Shown: in pieces, positions 25,017 to 32,959 of the stretch
Position numbering within the stretch: position 1 is the first letter of the stretch
How the letters are laid out: the number at the start of each line of letters is the position of its first letter
Assembly (NCBI RefSeq): GCF_001647715.1
Contig: NZ_CP015600.1
Location: 4,836,001 to 4,900,000 of the forward strand
Length of the DNA stretch: 64,000 nucleotides
Direction: 5' to 3'
Source of the DNA: Pseudomonas antarctica
GTDB lineage: Bacteria > Pseudomonadota > Gammaproteobacteria > Pseudomonadales > Pseudomonadaceae
The notes under the pieces: generated by a model
Database searches by the model: none
Told to the model about the DNA's origin: nothing
What the model saw: the letters and a program-made list of their open reading frames with translations, nothing else
Position numbers and translations under genes: made by a program

Positions 25017-25226
25017 ATGAACACTATGCCCGCCCCTTTGACACCCGAGCAAGCCCGCGCGGCTCTTGACCGCAAGGGCGTCAGCATTGCTGAGTTCTGC
25101 CGTACATATGAGTTGAACAGAAATTTGGTCAGTGACCTGCTAAACGGCCGCAAGAAAGGTCGTCGTGGCGAAGCACACCGGGCGGCGGTATTGCTCGGCA
25201 TCAAAGACGGCGAGATTGCAAATTAG
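25017..25226 (+). CDS. early DNA-binding protein (BcepMu gp16 family)
   Basis: This 69-residue HTH protein carries TPEQARAALDRKGVSIAEFC, NRNLVSDLLNGRKKG and HRAAVLLGIKDG, the pattern of the BcepMu gp16 phage-associated regulator family. As first gene of the rightward early operon facing the repressor it occupies the cox position and probably controls the lysis-lysogeny switch or excision. ATG 25017 is used; a second ATG lies at 25026. Confidence 0.82.
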   Translation: MNTMPAPLTPEQARAALDRKGVSIAEFCRTYELNRNLVSDLLNGRKKGRRGEAHRAAVLLGIKDGEIAN

Positions 25227-25255
25227 GGCCTCTGGCTCCAAGGGGAAACCAGAAG

Positions 25256-25726
25256 ATGAAACGCCCAGTTCTAGACAGCAGAAAGAGCGTCGTTATGGCC
25301 GTCATTGGATCCTACCCAGGCGGTCGGGAATACGCCTCGGCAGATCTCGGCATGCCGCTCAAGAAGTTCGACAACCAGGCCTACGAGAACGCCGGCAGTC
25401 GCCCGCTGGCCGACGAACACATCCGCCGGCTGGAGCAAGTCGCCGGCACCACGTATCTGGCTGATTACATCGCTTCAATGTACGGCGGCATGTTCGTGCC
25501 GCTGAGCCTGCCGGAAACGCTCGACAACGTAGAGCTGTATAGCCGATCGCTAAAGGCCTCTGCCAAGAGGGGCAAGGTCGACCAGATCATGTCTGCGGCG
25601 CTGGATGACGGTGTTATCGAAAAGCGTGAGGCCGACGCGATCATCGCCGCCCTGATCACCTATATGTCAGCTCGCTACGCCGAGGTGTTCGCGACCATCC
25701 AGCTGTACAGCCAGGGAGCTGTTTAG
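25256..25726 (+). CDS. YmfL / phage CII-family regulator
   Basis: This 156-residue protein has an HTH-like N-terminal half (MAVIGSYPGGREYASADLGM, KKFDNQAYENAGSRPL, DEHIRRLEQVAG) and a helical C-terminus (EKREADAIIAALITYMSARY). It matches the YmfL family known from e14 and P2-like prophages, predicted to regulate early transcription or replication initiation. AAGGGGAAACCAGAAG provides the ribosome site. The next gene starts inside its stop codon. Confidence 0.85.
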   Translation: MKRPVLDSRKSVVMAVIGSYPGGREYASADLGMPLKKFDNQAYENAGSRPLADEHIRRLEQVAGTTYLADYIASMYGGMFVPLSLPETLDNVELYSRSLKASAKRGKVDQIMSAALDDGVIEKREADAIIAALITYMSARYAEVFATIQLYSQGAV

Positions 25727-26022
25727 TGAGTACTTACAAACTGGTCTGCCCTTGCTGCAGCAGCTCGATGCGTATTCGCACCTCCGAAGGGCAGACACCT
25801 TGTTTCAGATCGATGTATTCGGAATGCACCAACCTGCTGTGCGGCGCCACGTTCTCCGGCTCGTTGGTTTGGGAATATCAGCTCAGCCCATCCGGTATCG
25901 ACCAACCCCTGACGGTCCTGCCAATGGCACCCACGAAAGTGCGTTTGCTTGCACGTCGAAACCTTGCTGCAAAAACCGATCAACCCGATCTGCTGGACCA
26001 ACTCGAAATGGAGCGTGCGTGA
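25726..26022 (+). CDS. ogr: Ogr/Delta-type zinc-finger late activator
   Basis: This 98-residue member of the Ogr/Delta family has zinc ligands CPCC at about residues 8-11 and CTNLLCGATF at about 34-39, the C-X2-C/C-X4-C arrangement of P2 Ogr. Ogr activates late promoters through RNA polymerase alpha. In P2 ogr follows D; here it is the third gene of the early operon, overlapping ymfL by one base (GTG start), which would couple late-gene activation directly to early transcription. Its probable targets are the TTGTA-N11-TACAA dyads before O, V and FI. Confidence 0.9.
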   Translation: MSTYKLVCPCCSSSMRIRTSEGQTPCFRSMYSECTNLLCGATFSGSLVWEYQLSPSGIDQPLTVLPMAPTKVRLLARRNLAAKTDQPDLLDQLEMERA

Positions 26023-26393
26023 TGAACCTTGATCAACAGACTCATGACTACCGCAGCAGCATGCAACACGCTGCTTTCACCTACTTGCAACGCCATGAGG
26101 CAGAACACCTGATGGATTCCGATCTGCTGTTTGATCGCTGCATTCGCCACCTAACACTTGCATTGGAAGTTCCGGCGTTCATGGCACCCAAGTTGGTCCA
26201 CAACGCCTGGACTGAATTGCAGGTGATCAAGAAGCGTCGCTGGATTGGCGTTGACTGGGCTAGTGGGAAGGACAGCACCCGTGTCCACCTGGTAGACGTC
26301 CTTGCGGGTCAATGCTTCCCCATCCCGGCTCGGTTTCTGCCACAGAAACTGCTCGACCAGCGCAACACCGTACAAAAGCCACACCCTCAGTAA
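26022..26393 (+). CDS. unknown early phage protein, 123 aa
   Basis: Not recognised. The protein is helical at the start (QQTHDYRSSMQHAAFTYLQR), has a central IRHLTLALEVPAFMAPKLV and a basic end (KKRRWIGVDWASGKDSTR). ATG 26022 overlaps the ogr stop by one base, so it belongs to the early operon; the frame is open upstream but inside ogr. Possibly a replication or regulatory accessory. Confidence 0.7.
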   Translation: MNLDQQTHDYRSSMQHAAFTYLQRHEAEHLMDSDLLFDRCIRHLTLALEVPAFMAPKLVHNAWTELQVIKKRRWIGVDWASGKDSTRVHLVDVLAGQCFPIPARFLPQKLLDQRNTVQKPHPQ

Positions 26394-26468
26394 CGCTCCC
26401 TTTTAAACCCCGCCCTGCCCCATCCCCAATGGGTTTGGGTGAGCTTTGCCCGCAATCCGAGGTGGACC

Positions 26469-26702
26469 ATGGAAATCGACATAGCCATCACCGCAAAACT
26501 GCCCCGCGACCAGGCCGAGGCACTGCTTGTTGAACTGCGTGCGCAGTACGCGTTGCTGTTCAACGAGCATTGGTATGACGACCGCTTTCGCATGATCCCC
26601 GAGGGTTTGCGGCACGGCTCGTTGCTGGTGGCCTTCCCTGGGTTGGCAGCGCGAAAAAGCCTAATAGGCGCCCTTAAACACAGTCTCGACGAAGCGAAGT
26701 AA
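26469..26702 (+). CDS. unknown early phage protein, 77 aa
   Basis: Not recognised. This small protein has alternating beta and alpha patterns (IDIAITAKLPRDQAEALLVE, EGLRHGSLLVAFPG). It ends six bases before the replication protein start, so it is part of the same operon. ATG 26469 follows GAGGTGG. Confidence 0.65.
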   Translation: MEIDIAITAKLPRDQAEALLVELRAQYALLFNEHWYDDRFRMIPEGLRHGSLLVAFPGLAARKSLIGALKHSLDEAK

Positions 26703-26708
26703 GCCACG

Positions 26709-29432
26709 ATGGAAATGGAACAAAGGCTGCGAGCCGACGTCATCCAACGCATTGAGCGGGACTACCAGCTCAAGCACATGGCAAACACCAATTACATGCG
26801 TAAGGGTGTTTGCCCGGCATGCGGCCAGAAGACCCTGTACACCTTTTACGATTCGCCCTGGACGTTGATCTGCGGCCGGCCCGAAAAGTGCGACCACCGT
26901 GTCCACGTGAAGGACGTCTACGACGACCTGTTCAACGACTGGAGCAAGACCGCACCGTCGACGCCAGACAACCCCCTTGCCACTGCACGCGCCTACCTCG
27001 AGTTTGCGCGCGGCTTTAAATTTGAGCTGATCGCTGGTTGGTTCTCCCAAGATAACTACTGGGATGGCCGGCTGAATATCGGCAGCGCCACGGTGCGCTT
27101 CGCTTTGGAAAAAGGTGGGTACTGGGAACGTCTAATAGATCGACCAGACCGCTTCGGCAAGATGAAAGCGCGTTTCCGCCCGACCGGTGAAGGCTTGACT
27201 GGATACAAAGGTGTCTGGTGGTGCCCTCCAAGCTTGGACCTGCTGGAGGTCGACGAGCTGTTCATCACTGAGGGCATATTCGACGCCATCGCATTGCTGC
27301 ACAACGACGTGCCGGCGGTGTCTATGATGTCCAGCGCTCCCTGCCCTATCGACTCGCTGAAAGCTCTGGCCAAGCTGCGCCACGACGCTGACAAGCGCCT
27401 ACCACTGCTGGTGTGGGCATTGGATAACGAGCCTGTCGCCAAGGCCAACATGCGCCGCTGGGCGAAGGAAGCCGCCGACCTGGGCTTCATCTGCAAGGCA
27501 GCGGTGATCCCGCAGCCCAATGGCAAAAAGGTTGATTGGAACGACCTGCACCTAAAGTGGAAGCCGATCGAGGGCGACGACAAGCGCGCCGAGCGGATCG
27601 AGCAGGATCTGGACGAAGCCCGTCACCACGGCGATTTGCTGCTGGCTGACTCGGCTGAAGAAAAGGGGTTCCTCATCTACCTGCGCGACGAGCGCAAGGA
27701 ATTCAATTTTTCATTCCGCAAGCGCCTGTACTGGTTTCGACTGGACCTTGATAAATACGACCGTGCGAAGGCCGATCTGGAGAGTTCAGACCGTCATGAG
27801 GACCAACTGCTAAACGACGAACAGAAGCGCTACAAGGCGCTACGCCAAGCCGGCTCAGTAACCAATATAGCCAACTGCAACTTCCAGGCGCTGTACTACA
27901 TGCGCAACGACCTGACCGACGAGGCCTGGTACTACTTCCGCATCGAGCGTCCGCAAGGCGCCGCCATCAAGAGTACGTTCACGGCCAAACAACTCACGTC
28001 AGCGCCCGAGTTCGCGAATCGCCTGCTCAACGTCGCCAATGGCGCGTGGTTCGAGGGCAGCGCCCAGCAGCTGAAGCGGATTATGGCGCCTCAGCTCGAT
28101 TGCCTGAAAGCCGTCAATACCATCGAATGGATCGGCTACAGCCGCGACCATGGTGCTTATGTCTTCAACGACCTGGCCTTTCACGGCGGCAAGATGCAGG
28201 TGCGCAACAAGGAAGACTTTTTTGACCTGGGCAAGCTGAGCATCAAGTCGCAAAGCCAGTCGCCCGTGCTGCACATCAACACCGACCTCAATGCCTACAA
28301 CGAAGGTTGGTTCGACATTTACTGGCGCTGCTTTGGCGTACAGGGGCTGGTGGTGCTGGCCTGGTGGCTGGGAGCGTTGCACGCCGAGCAAATCCGCCAG
28401 ATCCACAAGTCACTGATGTTCCTGGAGCTGGTGGGTGAAGCAGGCTCGGGAAAAACCACGCTAGTGGAGCTGCTGTGGAAGTCGGTCGGACGGACTGATT
28501 ACGAAGGCTTTGACCCGTCCAAAGCGACGGCTGCAAGCCGCGCACGCAACTTCTCGCAGGTCAGCAACTTGCCGGTGGTGCTGATCGAGTCCGAACGTGA
28601 ACAAAAGGAAGGCCAGCCGGTTAAACACTTCGACTGGGACGAACTGAAAACCGCCTACAACGGCCGCAGCGTTCGCTCCACCGGCGTGAAAAACAACGGC
28701 AACGACACCCACGAACCCCCGTTCCGAGCCGCACTGCTGATCGCGCAGAACAACCCGGTGAACGCATCAGAGCCAATCCTGCAGCGAATCTGCCATGTCC
28801 ACCTGACACGCGAGCACCACACGCCGGAGACCAAGCAGTACGCCGAGCAGCTGGAGCGCATGCCGATGGACAGCATCAGCGGGTTCCTGGTCAAGGCGCT
28901 GCAACACGAAACCGAAACCATGCGCCTGATGGAGGAAAACACCTCCGGCTACGAACAGGAGCTGCTGGCCCAACCTGGCGTGCGCACCGTACGTATCGCC
29001 AAGAACCATGCCCAGCTGCGCAGCCTGGTGGATGCACTGGCCGGGGTCGTACCCCTCGGCGAGCATCGTAAAGCCCTCGCTCACGCCGAAATCAGCCGCA
29101 TGGCCCTGGAGCGGCAGCAGGCAATCAACGCCGACCACCCAACCGTTACCGAGTTTTGGGACTTGTACGACTTCCTCAACGGCATGGACGAGAAAGGCGC
29201 GCTCAACCATGCACGCAGGGACGGGCTGATTGCCGTGAACCTCAACGAGTTTGTGGAAATGGCTGCCAATAAACGGCAGCAGGTACCGCCGCTGAGCGAC
29301 CTGAAACGCCTGCTCAAGACCAGCAAGTCACCCAAGTTTCTGGAGTCGAATAAGCCCGTCAATTCAGCGCGGGTGCTGGACGCGTTCGACAAATCGAAAA
29401 CCATTCGCTGCTGGGTATTCCAGGGCGCTTAG
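26709..29432 (+). CDS. replication primase-helicase, zinc finger + toprim + superfamily 3-like ATPase
   Basis: This 907-residue protein has CHC2-type zinc ligands Cys35, Cys38, Cys55 and Cys61, a toprim segment with FITEGIFDAIALL from about residue 185, and a C-terminal AAA+/SF3-like helicase with Walker A GEAGSGKTTL from residue 576 and a Walker B-like VVLIESE about 45 residues later. It should start phage DNA replication by priming and unwinding. P2 instead encodes the rolling-circle nickase gpA, and no such gene is present here, so replication is probably not P2-type. It is the largest gene of the early operon. Confidence 0.88.
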   Translation: MEMEQRLRADVIQRIERDYQLKHMANTNYMRKGVCPACGQKTLYTFYDSPWTLICGRPEKCDHRVHVKDVYDDLFNDWSKTAPSTPDNPLATARAYLEFARGFKFELIAGWFSQDNYWDGRLNIGSATVRFALEKGGYWERLIDRPDRFGKMKARFRPTGEGLTGYKGVWWCPPSLDLLEVDELFITEGIFDAIALLHNDVPAVSMMSSAPCPIDSLKALAKLRHDADKRLPLLVWALDNEPVAKANMRRWAKEAADLGFICKAAVIPQPNGKKVDWNDLHLKWKPIEGDDKRAERIEQDLDEARHHGDLLLADSAEEKGFLIYLRDERKEFNFSFRKRLYWFRLDLDKYDRAKADLESSDRHEDQLLNDEQKRYKALRQAGSVTNIANCNFQALYYMRNDLTDEAWYYFRIERPQGAAIKSTFTAKQLTSAPEFANRLLNVANGAWFEGSAQQLKRIMAPQLDCLKAVNTIEWIGYSRDHGAYVFNDLAFHGGKMQVRNKEDFFDLGKLSIKSQSQSPVLHINTDLNAYNEGWFDIYWRCFGVQGLVVLAWWLGALHAEQIRQIHKSLMFLELVGEAGSGKTTLVELLWKSVGRTDYEGFDPSKATAASRARNFSQVSNLPVVLIESEREQKEGQPVKHFDWDELKTAYNGRSVRSTGVKNNGNDTHEPPFRAALLIAQNNPVNASEPILQRICHVHLTREHHTPETKQYAEQLERMPMDSISGFLVKALQHETETMRLMEENTSGYEQELLAQPGVRTVRIAKNHAQLRSLVDALAGVVPLGEHRKALAHAEISRMALERQQAINADHPTVTEFWDLYDFLNGMDEKGALNHARRDGLIAVNLNEFVEMAANKRQQVPPLSDLKRLLKTSKSPKFLESNKPVNSARVLDAFDKSKTIRCWVFQGA

Positions 29433-29480
29433 GGGCTGCAACCCCTAGAAACCATTCACCCAAAGGAGAAGCACCATGCA
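29431..29480 (+). repeat. hairpin plus ribosome-site leader, copy 1
   Basis: AGGGGCTGCAACCCCT forms a hairpin-capable inverted repeat (GGGG/CCCC, 6-base loop), then 14 bases on comes CCAAAGGAGAAGCACCATG, the strong ribosome site and start of the 103-aa gene. It is identical at 45 of 50 positions to the copy at 29801-29850, 370 bases away. Confidence 0.88.
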
Positions 29481-29787
29481 CGTACAAGTCATCACCGGTG
29501 ACGGCCAGCAGGGCGAGACCAACCGTCTTCGGCACCTGAAAGAGCTTAAGGACTGGTTCAACGAGTCCGGGAAGATCGTTCACGCCGAAGCCTACGACCC
29601 TGCGGGGCTGCTCGCGATCCTTGAGGTTCGTGCGGTAGGCGACAAAGAAATTCTGGTGCTGGAGTGCAGCCGGGATCAGATCCAGGCAGTTCTGGAATGG
29701 CAATCGGCAACAGATGAGGTTGTTGAATTTGAAAACCTGCTGCTGCACCTCGTACGGAAGCAAAACCCAACCGGCGCAAGCCAGTAA
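29476..29787 (+). CDS. unknown early phage protein, 103 aa
   Basis: Not recognised. Soluble and acidic, with LRHLKELKDWFNESGKIVHA and SRDQIQAVLEWQSATDEVV helices. It is translated behind the first of two near-identical hairpin leaders. Its conserved ribosome site (AAAGGAG) argues for efficient translation. Confidence 0.72.
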   Translation: MHVQVITGDGQQGETNRLRHLKELKDWFNESGKIVHAEAYDPAGLLAILEVRAVGDKEILVLECSRDQIQAVLEWQSATDEVVEFENLLLHLVRKQNPTGASQ

Positions 29788-29800
29788 GAAGGTGGTGCCG

Positions 29801-29850
29801 AGGGGCTGCAACCCCTCGACACCGACCACCCAAAGGAGAAGCACCATGCA
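29801..29850 (+). repeat. hairpin plus ribosome-site leader, copy 2
   Basis: Copy of the leader at 29431-29480, with differences only in the stretch between hairpin and ribosome site. It precedes the 87-aa gene. The hairpin could stop or slow read-through, limit translation, or be bound by a regulator; nothing in sequence decides. Confidence 0.88.
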
Positions 29851-30109
29851 AGTGAATCAACCCAAAGGCGGCACCGCAGAGGCTAACACAACACCCCTAG
29901 CAATCGGCGACACGGTCAGCTACGTCGCAATGAGCAGTGGCTATAGGGAATTCCGTCTCAGCGCTCGTACCGGCGTGATCGAAGCGATTGATGGTTGCGT
30001 TGCCACCTTGCGCACCGCGACCGGTCGCAGCATCACAACACCGCTCGACAAGCTGATGCCGTTCGGCGAACCCAATCCACTGACGCGCATGCTTGTGGGA
30101 GGGCAGTGA
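29846..30109 (+). CDS. unknown early phage protein, 87 aa
   Basis: Not recognised. It reads as a compact beta-rich protein (AIGDTVSYVAMSS, RTGVIEAIDGCVATLRTATG), resembling small SH3-like or Tudor-like beta-barrel domains, only by pattern. ATG 29846 follows the second repeated leader; a longer frame upstream runs into the preceding gene and is rejected. Confidence 0.7.
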   Translation: MQVNQPKGGTAEANTTPLAIGDTVSYVAMSSGYREFRLSARTGVIEAIDGCVATLRTATGRSITTPLDKLMPFGEPNPLTRMLVGGQ

Positions 30110-30111
30110 TC

Positions 30112-30714
30112 ATGGCCGACTTCTTCTACAAGTCCAGCGAGCCAGAGACCGTCGAAATTGTTCGGAGCTATTACGTCATGAAGGATGCTTTTAGCGCTCT
30201 ACTGGTCGCGCTGGGCGTGCATTTCGGTGGCAAGGTCGCACCAATGCGAGACATCACTTCCCACTTTGCTGGTGGAGTGAAAATTACAGGTGGTGCTGAT
30301 CTGGATGCGCACTGGTGCCGCCCTGACGACTATGGCTACCGCTCACTGCGCAGCACCGCCAAGCTTGCCAAAGGCATGTCAAAGGAAGATCGCGCAGCAG
30401 TTCGGGCTGAGCATGAACGCCTGGTTGCCTTGTGGGCAGAGCACTGCCCAAAACGCCTCAGTTCCCATGAATATTGGCAGCGGTTGGGGGTAAACACGGG
30501 CCACTTGCTCATGAGCGGCGGGGTCAAGTTTGAACTCGACGGCACCGCGTACTTTCACCTGGGCTTTCAAATCAATGAAGTCGAGCACCTGGCCAACGTG
30601 GAGGCTGGGAAACCATCCTGCGGGTGGATTGACGGCGCGGTAGAGATACTGGCCAGCGAGTACGAAACCGCACGCCTCGCAAAATTGAGAGCCATTGAGG
30701 TGTCCAATGCTTAA
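30112..30714 (+). CDS. unknown phage protein, 200 aa
   Basis: Not recognised. Soluble, with a His/Cys-containing central part (HWCRPDDYGYRSLRSTAKLA, WAEHCPKRLSSHEYWQRLG) and a helical end. It lies three bases after the previous stop and overlaps the methyltransferase start by eight bases, so its translation is coupled to the methylase. It could be an accessory to DNA modification, which is inference only. Confidence 0.72.
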   Translation: MADFFYKSSEPETVEIVRSYYVMKDAFSALLVALGVHFGGKVAPMRDITSHFAGGVKITGGADLDAHWCRPDDYGYRSLRSTAKLAKGMSKEDRAAVRAEHERLVALWAEHCPKRLSSHEYWQRLGVNTGHLLMSGGVKFELDGTAYFHLGFQINEVEHLANVEAGKPSCGWIDGAVEILASEYETARLAKLRAIEVSNA

Positions 30715-32698
30715 GCGCACCCTCACCCACTTCCACCTCTGCTGCGGCCTGGGTAGCGGTGCCGCGGGCTTTAGCGACTCCAAACCAGCCCTTGGCCCCA
30801 TGCAAGCTGAATGGCGCTGCCTGGGCGGCGTCGATGTAGACCCAGCCGGCTTGCGCGACTTCCAAATGATGACCGGTGTGCCTGGCACGCTGATGGATCT
30901 GTTCACCCGCGAGCAGTTCACCGCATTCCACGGCCATCAGCCGCCCGCCGGTTGGAAAGAAGCAACCGCCGAGGATCTGCGCCGCGCTGCCGGCAACGAA
31001 GACCCGGATGCGGTGTTCATCAGCAGCCCATGCAAAGGGGCCTCGGGGCTCCTGTCCGAGACGATGAGCCAGACGCCCAAATACCGGGCGCTCAATGAGC
31101 TGACGTTGCGCTGTGTGTGGTTGATGTGCGAAGCCTGGAAGCACAACCCGGTGAAGTTGATCGTGTTCGAAAACGTGCCGCGCCTGGCTACCCGTGGCCG
31201 CTACCTGCTGGACCAGATCACCAAGCTGCTCCGCCACTACGGCTACGCGGTGGCAGAAACTACCCACGACTGCGGCGAAATCGGCGGACTGGCACAGAGC
31301 CGCAAGCGTTTCTTGCTGGTGGCCAGGCACGTCGAGCAGGTTCCAGCGTTCCTGTATGAACCTGAAAAACGCAGCCTGCGCGCCGTCGGCGACGTGCTGA
31401 GCCGCATGCCGCTGGCCGGCGATATCGATCAGGCAGGGCCGATGCACCGGGTACCTGCGTTGCAGTGGAAAACGTGGGTGCGCCTGGCCCTGGTTGAGGC
31501 TGGGAAGGATTGGCGCAGTCTGAGCCGGTTTGCGATCGAGGACGGTCACCTGCGCGACTTTGTGATCGTGCCGGAATATCACAATGGCGTGCTCGGAGTT
31601 GTCGATTGGGGCGATACAGCCGGCGTGGTCGCAGGTGCGAGCCGCCCCATGAACGGCAAATTCTCCGTGGCAGATCCGCGTCCGACCAGCAAATTCGAAT
31701 ACACCCAATACGGCGTACTGCCCTACAACCGCCACTGCGGCGTGGTCACCGGCCAACGCAGCCCAGGGCAAGGGACGTTCAGCGTTGCAGACCCACGCAT
31801 GGGCGGCGAACGGCACAACAACGTATTCCGGGTAATTCGCAACGACCAAGCCGCCGGCACTGTCACCGCAGGGCATGGTCCCAGCTCCGGCGGGCAGGCC
31901 GTGGCCGACCCTCGACAACCGTCCAAGGGCTTCGGAAAGTACCTGGTCACCGACTACAGCAAGCCGGCCGGCACCGTCATCGCCGGCAGCACGACCGGGC
32001 AAGGCGCTTTTGCTGTGGCAGATCCCGCATACAAAAACTGGCACCCGAACGCCAGCACTCAAAAGCTGCGGATCACGCCCTGGTGCGAGAGTGCCAAGAC
32101 AGTAACCGGCTCCCAACAGGTTGCCAGCGGGGCACTATCGATCGCAGATCCGCGCCCAGGCATGTCGCGCAGCAAGGGCGATGCGTACCTGACAGGCGGG
32201 CATTACGGTGTAGTCGACTACAACACCCCGGCCGGCGCCGTTTCCGCCAGTGCCTGCCACGACAATGGACGGTGGTCGGTTGCTGATCAGCGCATGCCGG
32301 CGCCAAACGACCGGCTGACCTGCATGATCACCAGCTTGGACGGTACTTGGCATCGCCCGTTCACCACCCTTGAGCTGGCTGCGCTGCAATCGCTGTTTGA
32401 TCCAGAGGATCACTGGTCAGCAGATCCGCAGACCGCAAAAGAGATCGAGCGGATGCAGCGGGTTCGCAAGATCGAGCAGGCGGGAGTTTTCCGGCTGGAC
32501 GGCATCAACGACGGCCACCATCGGGAGCGGATCGGCAACGCGGTTCCGCGTGCAGCGGCGAGGGCCATGGCCGACGTGTTCGGCGTGACGCTGCTGCTTT
32601 CCGAGGCTGGCGAGACGTTCATGCTCAGCAACGTGTCGATTTGGGTGCAGCCGGTGGCGATTGCGCTAAGCGTGGCTCAGCAGGAGGTTGGTGTATGA
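30707..32698 (+). CDS. DNA cytosine-5 methyltransferase with six-repeat insert
   Basis: This 663-residue enzyme should methylate cytosine in DNA, protecting phage DNA from restriction. Motif I HLCCGLGSGAAGF is at residues 10-22, the catalytic SPCK at about 107-110 (Cys109), ENV at 155-157, and QSRKRFLLV before residue 210; motif X-like RIGNAVPRAAA is near 610. Between residues about 295 and 535, at the place of the target recognition domain, are six repeats of 38-46 residues, each ending in a VADPR-like motif. Typical enzymes of this class are 350-450 residues, so about 240 residues are added. It overlaps both neighbours. Confidence 0.9.
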   Translation: MLKRTLTHFHLCCGLGSGAAGFSDSKPALGPMQAEWRCLGGVDVDPAGLRDFQMMTGVPGTLMDLFTREQFTAFHGHQPPAGWKEATAEDLRRAAGNEDPDAVFISSPCKGASGLLSETMSQTPKYRALNELTLRCVWLMCEAWKHNPVKLIVFENVPRLATRGRYLLDQITKLLRHYGYAVAETTHDCGEIGGLAQSRKRFLLVARHVEQVPAFLYEPEKRSLRAVGDVLSRMPLAGDIDQAGPMHRVPALQWKTWVRLALVEAGKDWRSLSRFAIEDGHLRDFVIVPEYHNGVLGVVDWGDTAGVVAGASRPMNGKFSVADPRPTSKFEYTQYGVLPYNRHCGVVTGQRSPGQGTFSVADPRMGGERHNNVFRVIRNDQAAGTVTAGHGPSSGGQAVADPRQPSKGFGKYLVTDYSKPAGTVIAGSTTGQGAFAVADPAYKNWHPNASTQKLRITPWCESAKTVTGSQQVASGALSIADPRPGMSRSKGDAYLTGGHYGVVDYNTPAGAVSASACHDNGRWSVADQRMPAPNDRLTCMITSLDGTWHRPFTTLELAALQSLFDPEDHWSADPQTAKEIERMQRVRKIEQAGVFRLDGINDGHHRERIGNAVPRAAARAMADVFGVTLLLSEAGETFMLSNVSIWVQPVAIALSVAQQEVGV

Positions 32699-32946
32699 CT
32701 GTGTTCCTGCTGCTTTATCTGTGCATTGATGCGACCCATACGGATTGTCAGATGGTGAGGGCCGATAGCTGGAGTGGCCCTACCGCCTACGAGCAATGCA
32801 CCGACCTCGTGCCAGGGTTGACCGAGACACTGACTGCGCCCAACCGCAAGCGGCATCGGTTCGTTTGTGAGATCCAGGGGGACGGGGCCAAACCCGAAGA
32901 ACATAAGGCTCTGCCTGCGTTCATTCATCAATCGTTTCGGATGTGA
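32695..32946 (+). CDS. unknown small protein with hydrophobic N-terminus
   Basis: 83 residues. MTVFLLLYLCIDATHT is a short hydrophobic start, possibly a signal peptide; three further Cys follow (DCQM, EQCTD, FVCE). It sits between the two methyltransferase genes, overlapping the first by four bases. Function unknown; a periplasmic or membrane location is possible. Confidence 0.65.
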   Translation: MTVFLLLYLCIDATHTDCQMVRADSWSGPTAYEQCTDLVPGLTETLTAPNRKRHRFVCEIQGDGAKPEEHKALPAFIHQSFRM

Positions 32947-32959
32947 GGGGGGGTAACCA

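Noticed and set aside
24603..25226. Divergent HTH pair as a toxin-antitoxin module
   Set aside because: Both proteins are DNA-binding types in repressor and cox positions; no toxin fold is apparent.
30572..32116. 514-codon frame antisense to the cytosine methyltransferase
   Set aside because: Low-complexity Arg/Ala/His composition typical of antisense frames; the sense protein has all catalytic motifs.
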